DNA of 64,000 nt, taken from positions 310,001 through 374,000 of the forward strand of contig CALKUK010000012.1 in the NCBI GenBank assembly GCA_937996655.1, read 5' to 3'. A program made the position numbers and the translations under genes. The stretch is from an uncultured Sphingomonadaceae bacterium (GTDB lineage: Bacteria; Pseudomonadota; Alphaproteobacteria; Sphingomonadales; Sphingomonadaceae). The notes under the pieces were generated by a model. It saw only the letters and a program-made list of their open reading frames with translations. It was not told where the DNA came from and searched no databases. Of the stretch, positions 27,589-34,638 are shown piece by piece. The stretch's first letter is position 1; each line of letters begins with the position of its first letter.

Positions 27589-27607
27589 TAATGTCTACTA
27601 GACATTA
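27589..27607. promoter_or_regulatory. Perfect palindromic operator between ssrA and the Rrf2 gene
   Basis: TAATGTCTA-C-TAGACATTA is a perfect 9-bp inverted repeat around one base and ends 11 bp before the Rrf2-family start. Rrf2 proteins bind dyads of this size. The likely reading is autoregulation, possibly with effect on the divergent ssrA promoter. Confidence 0.75.
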
Positions 27608-27618
27608 GGTTATTTCAC

Positions 27619-28047
27619 ATGCTCACCCAAAGATCCCGCTACGGACTGCGCGCCATGATCCTTCTGGCGCGCGAAGCTGCGGGAGGCCCGCCGGTGCCGA
27701 TGAGCCGTATCGCTTCAGAAGCGGTCGTGCCGCGTAAGTTTCTCGAGATCATTCTGACCGAGTTGAAGAACGCCAATCTGGTGGTCAGCACGCGCGGGAA
27801 ACAGGGCGGCTTCCATCTCGCCCGTCCGGCGGAGCTGATCTCCTTTGGTGACATTATCCGCGTCATCGAAGGCCCGCTGGCCCTCGTGCCCTGCGTCAGC
27901 CGCACAGCGTACAAGCGCTGCAAGGACTGCAAGGATGAAGCCACTTGTGAAATCCGCCGCGCCATGACGATTGTGCGCGATGATACGGCGCGGATATTAG
28001 ACGGGACGAGCCTCGCTGCGGCCGTCGCCGGGGACTTTTCGGCCTAA
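27619..28047 (+). CDS. Rrf2-family transcriptional regulator, probably Fe-S
   Basis: A 142-residue winged-helix dimeric regulator. It opens LTQRSRYGLRAMILLAREA, has the recognition region VPRKFLEIILTELKNANLVVSTRGKQGGFHLAR, and carries four cysteines in CVSRTAYKRCKDCKDEATC (residues ~94-112), the loop where IscR, NsrR and RirA bind a [2Fe-2S] or [4Fe-4S] cluster. The spacing C-x8-C-x2-C-x5-C differs from classic IscR, so the exact sensor role (iron, NO, redox) is open. A perfect palindrome precedes the gene. Confidence 0.85.
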   Translation: MLTQRSRYGLRAMILLAREAAGGPPVPMSRIASEAVVPRKFLEIILTELKNANLVVSTRGKQGGFHLARPAELISFGDIIRVIEGPLALVPCVSRTAYKRCKDCKDEATCEIRRAMTIVRDDTARILDGTSLAAAVAGDFSA

Positions 28048-28718
28048 ATAATCAACTCCTGCACACGGTGCGGGGCGACGATCATCAGGGCGTCCTTGTC
28101 GCGGGTGATGTAGCCGCGGCGTTCCAGATCATTGATGGTCCGCGATACCGTTTCGCGTGTGGACTGCACGATGAGCGCAAGTTCGGTCATCGTCGGGACA
28201 GGGCGGATCGTGCGGCCGTCACCGTCGCCCGCCTGACGGAGCAGCTCGGCATAGATGCGGCCCGTGGCGGACAGGGTGGTGCGCTCGATCATCCGGCGCG
28301 ATGTGCGGCTGAGGCGCGCGGTCACCTGTCGCAACACCGCCATGGCGAGCGAGGGGTGGGTTTCCAGCAGCATCACGAAATCCTGCTGACGGAGCCGCGC
28401 GGACGCGACCGGGGTGACCGCAATCACCTGATCCCAAGAGGCGCGGGTGCCGACAACGTCCACCTCGCCAAAAATATCCCCTGCGGCATAGGTGTCTAAA
28501 AGGACAAGCTGGCCTTGTGCGGAATAGACAACCGCCTGGGCGCGCCCTTCCACCAGCAGGAAGACGAATGGTGCGGCTTCACCGGCCCAAATAATCGTGC
28601 CTTCGGGGTCTGTGTGGACAAGCTGGGTCAGGCCATCAACGACACGCGCGATGTCCGGCGTACAGCCAAACGCGGCACAAATGGCCGACAGACGCTTTTG
28701 CTGCGCTGCGTCGTTCAC
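28044..28718 (-). CDS. Crp/Fnr-family transcriptional regulator
   Basis: An N-terminal cyclic-nucleotide-binding-type beta barrel (GTIIWAGEAAPFVFLLVEGRAQAVVYSAQGQLVLLDTYAAGDIFGEVDVV) is followed by a C-terminal winged helix (TMTELALIVQSTRETVSRTINDLERRGYI). There is no Fnr cysteine cluster. I choose GTG 28718 (224 residues); the frame is open to 28868, but that would overlap the GNAT gene. It is convergent with the Rrf2 gene, and the stops overlap by 4 bp. Confidence 0.8.
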   Translation of the reverse strand: MNDAAQQKRLSAICAAFGCTPDIARVVDGLTQLVHTDPEGTIIWAGEAAPFVFLLVEGRAQAVVYSAQGQLVLLDTYAAGDIFGEVDVVGTRASWDQVIAVTPVASARLRQQDFVMLLETHPSLAMAVLRQVTARLSRTSRRMIERTTLSATGRIYAELLRQAGDGDGRTIRPVPTMTELALIVQSTRETVSRTINDLERRGYITRDKDALMIVAPHRVQELII

Positions 28719-28794
28719 GCCTTTACCCCACCCTGCGACCGTTACCTCCAAGTCGGAGGAAATCGGCCGTGCGTCAAGGGTGTCGGCAGACAAA

Positions 28795-29361
28795 CTATGC
28801 CGCGAGAAGCGTACGCCCATCCATATTATCGTCCGGACAATCGCCCTGTTCGGCAAAGGCCAACTCATAGTCCAAGCATGGCACGTCTATGCCGCGCGCC
28901 AGGCAAGGTCTGGCGATCAATCGGTTGCTGCGCTGAAAGCCCAGCTTGCGCAGGACATTGCCCGATGCCGGATTATCGACGAAATGCCGAGCGACAACCT
29001 TGCGACAGGGCAGCGACGCCCGCGCCATGTCAACCACAGCGCGCGCGGCCTCCGTTGCAAAACCGAGGCCCCAATAGCGAGGGGAAATCCAATAGCCGAG
29101 TTCAGCCGTGCAGCCGTCCGGATCGAGCCCGATCCCACCGACGAGCCGCGGTTTCCCGGCGGTCCGTGCGAAAATCAACATGTGCGGGGCCTCCCGCTGC
29201 CGTTGAGCCGCGAGGAAGCTCTGGGCGTCGTCGAGGGTGTAGGGCCAAGGCAGACGAGACAGCTTCATGGCCACGGCCTCATGGGCAATGGCTTCATGCA
29301 GCGCGGCCGCATCGTCTTCCCAACCGGGCCTGAGCAATAAGCGCTCTGTTCTGGCGAACAT
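28795..29361 (-). CDS. GNAT-family N-acetyltransferase (RimJ/RimL-like)
   Basis: A 188-residue acetyltransferase with the opening RTERLLLRPGWEDDAAALHEAI and the acetyl-CoA-binding region ELGYWISPRYWGLGFATEAARAVVDMA, followed by VARHFVDNPASGNVLRKLGF. ATG 29361 has a good AGGAGA site 8 bp upstream. It lies downstream of rplU-rpmA on the same strand, beyond a terminator; a RimJ/L-like gene next to these ribosomal genes is common in alphaproteobacteria. Confidence 0.85.
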   Translation of the reverse strand: MFARTERLLLRPGWEDDAAALHEAIAHEAVAMKLSRLPWPYTLDDAQSFLAAQRQREAPHMLIFARTAGKPRLVGGIGLDPDGCTAELGYWISPRYWGLGFATEAARAVVDMARASLPCRKVVARHFVDNPASGNVLRKLGFQRSNRLIARPCLARGIDVPCLDYELAFAEQGDCPDDNMDGRTLLAA

Positions 29362-29470
29362 GTCGAATGTCTCCTTCGTTCCGGGCCCCGCTACCGACAA
29401 GATGTGACGGCTGCGGGACAATTAAACGCCCCGAACGGGCACTTGTGCCGTGATCGGGACAAACGGTTGA

Positions 29471-29525
29471 AGAGAGAAAAGAAAAAGGGAGCCGGACCGC
29501 CCTATGGGGGTGGTCCCGTCTCCCT
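29471..29525 (-). terminator. Intrinsic terminator after rpmA
   Basis: On the minus strand a long hairpin (AGGGAG.GGGACC / GGTCC.CTCCCT with inner CCC/GGG) spans 29525-29486 and is followed by TTTTTCTTTTCTC. It separates rplU-rpmA from the GNAT gene. Confidence 0.85.
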
Positions 29526-29586
29526 TCGTGCCTGATCCAGTCAGGCTATCGGGCCACCCAAGGGCGACCCGGATGTGGATCGCCTG

Positions 29587-29856
29587 TTATTCGGCTGCCA
29601 TCGCAAGCGCGTCGACAGACACGTATTTGCGGCCTTGGCGGCCTTCGTGGAAACGCACGCGACCACCCGAGGTGGCGAACAGCGTGTGATCCTTGCCACA
29701 GCCGACATTCACGCCCGGATAGACGCGTGTGCCGCGCTGACGCACGATGATGTTGCCGGCGAGAACAGTTTCGCCACCGAATTTTTTGACGCCCAAACGA
29801 CGGCCCGCTGAGTCGCGGCCGTTGCGTGAGGAACCACCTGCCTTTTTATGTGCCAT
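29587..29856 (-). CDS. rpmA: 50S ribosomal protein L27
   Basis: An 89-residue protein of normal length. It begins AHKKAGGSSRNGRDSAGRRLGVKKFGGE and is nearly invariant through GNIIVRQRGTRVYPGVNVGCGKDHTLFA. The N-terminus starts directly at the mature-type sequence that reaches into the peptidyl-transferase centre, without the Firmicutes pro-peptide. It lies 13 bp downstream of rplU. Confidence 0.97.
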   Translation of the reverse strand: MAHKKAGGSSRNGRDSAGRRLGVKKFGGETVLAGNIIVRQRGTRVYPGVNVGCGKDHTLFATSGGRVRFHEGRQGRKYVSVDALAMAAE

Positions 29857-29869
29857 GGTCCGTTACTCC

Positions 29870-30274
29870 TTATTCTGCCGCAGCGGCTTTTTTGGCCGCA
29901 GGCTTTTTGGCGGGCTTGGCTTCAGCGGCCGCCTCGACGGGCGCAGCTGCTGCCTTTTTCGGAGCAGCCTTGGCAGCCGCACCGACAGCGAGAATCTTCA
30001 AAACCGTCAGGCTCTGGCGGTGGCCATTGCGACGACGATAGTTATGACGACGGCGCTTTTTGAAGACGATGACCTTGTCACCGCGACCCTGAGTCAGGAT
30101 TTCGGCAGAGACCGAAAGGCCTGTGGTCGGCTTCACTTCGCCCGCATCGCTTGCGAAAAGGACGTCATCCAGCGTCACCGTGTCACCCGCTTCACCAGCG
30201 AGCTTCTCAACGACGATCTTGTCTCCGGCGGCGACGCGGTACTGCTTGCCGCCAGTGCGCACGATTGCGAACAT
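29870..30274 (-). CDS. rplU: 50S ribosomal protein L21 with Ala/Lys/Pro-rich tail
   Basis: A 134-residue L21. Residues 1-~102 are the standard fold (FAIVRTGGKQYRVAAGDKIVVEKLAGEAG, then FKKRRRHNYRRRNGHRQSLTVLKI). The last ~30 residues form a low-complexity Ala/Lys/Pro tail that E. coli L21 lacks. The start is ATG 30274; a TTG nine bases upstream is unlikely. It is the first gene of rplU-rpmA. Confidence 0.95.
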   Translation of the reverse strand: MFAIVRTGGKQYRVAAGDKIVVEKLAGEAGDTVTLDDVLFASDAGEVKPTTGLSVSAEILTQGRGDKVIVFKKRRRHNYRRRNGHRQSLTVLKILAVGAAAKAAPKKAAAAPVEAAAEAKPAKKPAAKKAAAAE

Positions 30275-30528
30275 GGCTATCAATCACTTCTTCTATAAGC
30301 TTCGATGCCGCGCAAAGATCATCACCGGTAGGCAGTGCCTCGGCGCGGAAGCGGGTTCGCTAGAGAGGCGTCATGATTCTGTCAACCGCAAAGCGCCAAT
30401 TTTCAACGGAGCCGCTGAAGCGGGGTAACACATCGTTTACTGTAAATACGCCATAAGGGCGAGTGATCTTCCCGAATTAGGGTTGGTATCGTGCGCCGCG
30501 CATCTGCGGTTGGCTTTGGAGTTGGGTC

Positions 30529-32499
30529 GTGTCTCGCTTTCTGGGGCAAATTTTGCGGGTCTGGCTTGCACTGGCGCTCCTCCTTGTGCCGGTGGCGCCG
30601 GTCCATGCCGATCTGCGCGCGGCGCCTGTCTGGTGGGATCAGAATGGCGTCGGTGTGGGCCCGGACTGGCATTACCGTGTGGCCATCAACGTGCCCGGCG
30701 GTGCGACAGTCGATTCGACCGTCAAAGTGGATGTCGATTTTCAGGCGCTGCTCACAACAATGGGCGTCACAGGCACCTTCGACGTCAACAGCCCCCGCGT
30801 GGTGCGTGCGACCGGAGCGATTGCGACAACGCAGGAATTTACCGATTCGGTTTACGCTGGCGCCACAGACGCCACCGGCAATGCGCGGGGGGAGGTCCGT
30901 TTCATCCTGCAGGATGCCGGGGCGACCACTTATTATCTTTACTTCGACATCACACAGAACGGCGCCAAGCCCTCTAACCCGCAAACACCCATCAACGGCA
31001 ACTTTGAAAAGGGTGGCACGGGCACGACCTTGCCGCCGGGCTGGTCAGTGGCGAGCAAAGTGGAAGCCACGCTCGATTCCGAAATTCGGCCGAGCGAAAA
31101 TCCCACCATCACATCGGATGGCACGACCCTGATCAACAGCCCCCGCACCACCGACGGGACGCCGAATACCGGCCAGTTCTCCTATCTCCTCGGCGCGCGC
31201 ACCAATACTGAAGTCGCCACGGGCCAAAACAGGGTCACGCTGGAAAAGACGATTACCGTCCCGGCAACAACGCCCGGCAATCTTTCACTGCGGTGGCGGC
31301 CGGAAGGCTGGGACAGCAACGTCAACGGCAGCAACAGTTGGGATTACATCCGTATCCAGATTGTGGGCACAACCACGACGGAAATCGTCGGTCCGACGCT
31401 GGGCAGTTATGCGACCATCCCGTTCAGCCCGAACTATGGGACCGCCACGGCGTCAGCAACGGCCTATGGGTATCGCCACTATAATGGCTTCGACATGACG
31501 ACCAATCAGGTCCACCAGCTGGGCATGACGGTGCCTTATGCGGCAGAGCCATGGTGGACCCGCACCGTCTCGCTTGCGGCTTATGCCGGGCAGACGGTCA
31601 CGCTGCGGATCACGACCAGCCATACGATCGAATATAAAAGCTGGTTCCACATCGACGACGTGGAATGGTCGGTTGTCACTGCCACGTTGGGCACCCCGCA
31701 AGCGTTTGGCGTGAACATCACCGGCCCCGCGACGGGCGGCACCTATGCGCCTGGGCAGGTTCTGGCGACGACGGTACAGGTGGATGCAGCGCCGACACAT
31801 CCCACGGCCCCAATGATCGCACGCATTTTTGATAACGCCGGCACGTCGCTCGGCACCGATTTTGTTCTCTACAATGATGGCACCCATGGCGATGCGACCG
31901 CCGGAGATGCCTTTTGGACCAATGATGGGCTGCTCCCTGCAGATCCTGCGCCAACCATTCCCCTAAGTGCGCCAACGAGCGGCGGATGGACGCTGCGCGT
32001 TTACGGGCGCGATGGATCAACCAGCACCATTGGCGCGCTCGCGGGCCTGATCCGCGGTCCCGGCTCCGGCGCTGCGGCAGAGACCCAGACCAATTTCTAC
32101 AATATTGATGAGATCGCCTTTAGCGTGCAGCGCGCCGCGATTGCTGTTGCAAAGTCGAGCACGCTGATCAGCGATCCTGTGAACGGCACAACCAACCCGA
32201 AGATGATCCCCGGAGCGACGATCAGCTATTGCATCTTAGTCAGCAATGGCGGCCCGGCCACAGCAACGACGGTGATAGCGACAGACAGCCTGCCCGCCCA
32301 ACTGGGCTATGTGGCGGGATCCATGCGTTCGGGGACAAGTTGTGCCGGGGCGACGACCGTGGAAGATGACAATAATATCGGGGCGGATGATAGCGATGCC
32401 GTCGGCGCCAGCTTTTCGGCAGGCACCATCATCATGCTAACGTCCTCCTTGACGAGCGGGGCGTCCATGGCGCTGCTGTTTAACGCCCTGATCCAGTGA
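30529..32499 (+). CDS. Secreted protein with C-terminal DUF11-like domain
   Basis: A 656-residue exported protein. It has a signal peptide of about 27 residues (ending PVHA), then Thr/Gly-rich beta-type sequence. A C-terminal DUF11-like segment runs from residue ~545 (AIAVAKSSTLISDPVNGTTNPKMIPGATISYCILVSNGGPATATTVIATDSLP). Such domains are common in surface proteins and adhesins. The start is GTG 30529. It stands alone between rplU (divergent) and hspQ (convergent), and I can name no precise function. Confidence 0.65.
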   Translation: MSRFLGQILRVWLALALLLVPVAPVHADLRAAPVWWDQNGVGVGPDWHYRVAINVPGGATVDSTVKVDVDFQALLTTMGVTGTFDVNSPRVVRATGAIATTQEFTDSVYAGATDATGNARGEVRFILQDAGATTYYLYFDITQNGAKPSNPQTPINGNFEKGGTGTTLPPGWSVASKVEATLDSEIRPSENPTITSDGTTLINSPRTTDGTPNTGQFSYLLGARTNTEVATGQNRVTLEKTITVPATTPGNLSLRWRPEGWDSNVNGSNSWDYIRIQIVGTTTTEIVGPTLGSYATIPFSPNYGTATASATAYGYRHYNGFDMTTNQVHQLGMTVPYAAEPWWTRTVSLAAYAGQTVTLRITTSHTIEYKSWFHIDDVEWSVVTATLGTPQAFGVNITGPATGGTYAPGQVLATTVQVDAAPTHPTAPMIARIFDNAGTSLGTDFVLYNDGTHGDATAGDAFWTNDGLLPADPAPTIPLSAPTSGGWTLRVYGRDGSTSTIGALAGLIRGPGSGAAAETQTNFYNIDEIAFSVQRAAIAVAKSSTLISDPVNGTTNPKMIPGATISYCILVSNGGPATATTVIATDSLPAQLGYVAGSMRSGTSCAGATTVEDDNNIGADDSDAVGASFSAGTIIMLTSSLTSGASMALLFNALIQ

Positions 32500-32523
32500 A
32501 GCCCCTACCGATAAGTCGGGGAA

Positions 32524-32892
32524 TTAGTGGCGCAATTCACGCTTCAGCGGATAGCGGCCGTCCTTGAACTCGCCAAAAAGCTGGCGCAGCTCTGGGTGAT
32601 CCACCGGGCCTTCTTCCTCGTCCGCCACCAGATTCTGCTGGCTGACATAGGCGACATAGCTCGACTCACCATTTTCGGCGAGCAGGTGGTAAAAGGGCTG
32701 GTCCTTGGAAGGACGGATGTCTTCGGGAATGGAATCATACCATTCCTCGCTGTTCGCAAAGACGGGGTCGACGTCAAAGATAACGCCGCGGAACGGGAAG
32801 ACGCGGTGGCGGACGACATCCCCAATGCCAAAGCGCGCATGCGATACCGGCGGGGCGTCTGTGCCGAAGATGTTGTGGTGTGAAGTCCTCAT
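32524..32892 (-). CDS. hspQ: Heat shock protein HspQ (YccV-like)
   Basis: A 122-residue protein with the hemimethylated-DNA-binding/YccV domain (ARFGIGDVVRHRVFPFRGVIFDVDPVF, then PFYHLLAENGESSYVAYVSQQNL). In E. coli HspQ is a substrate and specificity enhancer of the Lon protease. ATG 32892 begins the recognisable domain. The longer frame to 33045 runs toward the tRNA-Ser gene and encodes Arg-rich non-homologous sequence. Confidence 0.87.
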   Translation of the reverse strand: MRTSHHNIFGTDAPPVSHARFGIGDVVRHRVFPFRGVIFDVDPVFANSEEWYDSIPEDIRPSKDQPFYHLLAENGESSYVAYVSQQNLVADEEEGPVDHPELRQLFGEFKDGRYPLKRELRH

Positions 32893-33012
32893 AAGCCTGA
32901 ATCTAGTGTCTGTCCGAAGAATCGCAAGCACCCGCTTGCACAGCGCACCTTGCTTCGCTAAACGCCGCCCTCGACTGGCGCCGGGCCGTTTGCGACCCGG
33001 CTTTGCCTCTGC

Positions 33013-33104
<92 letters not shown>

Positions 33105-33251
33105 TTCTAATTTACGGCCGTCAGGGCATTTAGGCGTCGGTCTCGAAGGACATTATCGTCCCTCGTGGAAGTGGAATGACGCGCGCGGATTAGCCTTGTG
33201 TAGGAAAATCGGCAGTTGCCCCGACTCTGAGGAAATCCGCCCGCCCGGCAT

Positions 33252-33409
33252 GCCGAACAATGCGGAAGTGGAGGAAGTTGAGGGTACGTCTCCTTCAACT
33301 CAGGCAACAGTTGTAGGACAGTCAAAACTTCCGAGACAAAGGGCGGGCCGCGCGGGTCATTGCTGCCAATGTCTGCCATAAAGTCGGCGCTGTAGGACAG
33401 AGAAAAATG
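33252..33409 (+). repeat. Dispersed intergenic repeat, copy 1
   Basis: About 160 bp between tRNA-Ser and the outer-membrane gene resemble 45475-45631. A 24-nt block (33261-33284 against 45483-45506) is identical. Then TGTAGGA recurs at 33312/45532 and TGTAGGACAG at 33391/45612, with spacings equal to within two bases. No coding frame is conserved. The remainder of 33103-33517 holds nothing else I can support. Confidence 0.8.
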
Positions 33410-33517
33410 CCGGAGCTTGGATCAATCAAGGTCGGCGCGCGACTGAGATTAAATCACTGTGCGGTGCCCTGTGACAGTCAGGCAATGGGGCGCTTTTCTG
33501 TTGCATTCCCCGGCCCC

Positions 33518-34321
33518 TTACAGCCGTTTTGTGAACCCGATATAAATTTGCAGATCCGGACTACTGCTAGTCAGGCCGAGGCCAGTTCCAAAATCGAATT
33601 GCGAGTTGGGGCCGGTTTGCCATGCGATCGATGCTGATGCCATCGAACTCGTGCTCGCGCCCGTCGGGTCCTGGTCTTTCAGGACGCTGACATCAATTCC
33701 CGCGCTGAGTTGCTCTGAAATGGATCGCGAAATGCCGGCAGCGCCACCAAAGGCCGAATGTCGGCCATGTCCGCTGCCATTTGCGGCAAGATCAAATTCG
33801 GGCGTGAGGCCCAGCTGCCAGTTACGATCCAAAGGGATTGCGACGGGCAGCCTGAACCCGCCGCTCCAAGCGCCGTCTGTCGCCGCGCCTTTGCCGGTTG
33901 GCAGCGTCACAAAAGCTTGAACGGCAACAGGGCCGTCTTGCCCGAAAAGGCCGTAAAGAGCGCCAACAGTCAGGTCCCCTGGGTTTGTGGCGCGTGATCG
34001 CTCTTGCGTCGCATAATTAAGATGAGACGAGACAGCCAACCCAGCCCAGCCGAATTCTAATTCTAGGCGCGGCGCAATGCCGTAGCGCAGGGAGACGGCG
34101 CCAAGCGATAGGTTGTTGTCCCTCTCACTTTCGGTTTTCGAATGCTCCCATGTGGCCAAGCCTATTTCAATCATGGTTGAACCATCCCCAACCACGCAGG
34201 GCGGCGTTGTTTGCCCAGGACGTGCCGCACAGAAGGCAGGCTCATTTGAACGATCGTTGGCAAGCGCATGGGATGGCAGGGCTGCGCTGCACAGACCTGC
34301 CCAGAATATCGGCCGCCTCAA
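33518..34321 (-). CDS. Outer-membrane beta-barrel protein (MetA/transporter type)
   Basis: A 267-residue protein with a signal peptide (cleavage near SHALA, residue ~21) and alternating amphipathic strands ending in a C-terminal aromatic-type strand (PDLQIYIGFTKRL). The pattern (SLRYGIAPRLELEFGWAG, then VTLPTGKG) resembles the phenol-degradation MetA-like outer-membrane transporter family. The ligand is unknown. It is divergent from the TonB-dependent receptor gene. Confidence 0.6.
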   Translation of the reverse strand: MRRPIFWAGLCSAALPSHALANDRSNEPAFCAARPGQTTPPCVVGDGSTMIEIGLATWEHSKTESERDNNLSLGAVSLRYGIAPRLELEFGWAGLAVSSHLNYATQERSRATNPGDLTVGALYGLFGQDGPVAVQAFVTLPTGKGAATDGAWSGGFRLPVAIPLDRNWQLGLTPEFDLAANGSGHGRHSAFGGAAGISRSISEQLSAGIDVSVLKDQDPTGASTSSMASASIAWQTGPNSQFDFGTGLGLTSSSPDLQIYIGFTKRL

Positions 34322-34569
34322 TGAAGCGAATTGGTTGATTTTTAACAGGTCTTCGCCCTCACACTTTGTAGGGGATCACGGAAATGACATGGGTACAGAA
34401 TCAACCCCAATGATCTCAACTGAAACCTGCGCTCCCCCTCAATTGAAGCAAGGGAAAAGGCGTGCCGGCCGCGCTCTAACGGATAGGTGTAGATTATCTT
34501 ATTGATTTTAAAACAGAAATCAGAACGTGTGCCGGGTTGTCCGCCTTGACCTGCTCCGTCTTCTCTTTT

Positions 34570-34596
34570 CGCTATTGAGACTAGTTTGCAATAGCG
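34570..34596. promoter_or_regulatory. Inverted repeat upstream of the siderophore receptor
   Basis: CGCTATTG and CAATAGCG form a perfect 8-bp inverted repeat with an 11-bp spacer, 42 bp before the receptor ATG. The position suits an iron-responsive operator (Fur or similar), but the sequence is not a canonical Fur box. The rest of 34322-34638 is comparatively AT-rich and shows nothing else clear. Confidence 0.5.
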
Positions 34597-34638
34597 TTAT
34601 CAGCCTCTGCGAAGCCAAGGATTCGCTCAGGGGTCGTC

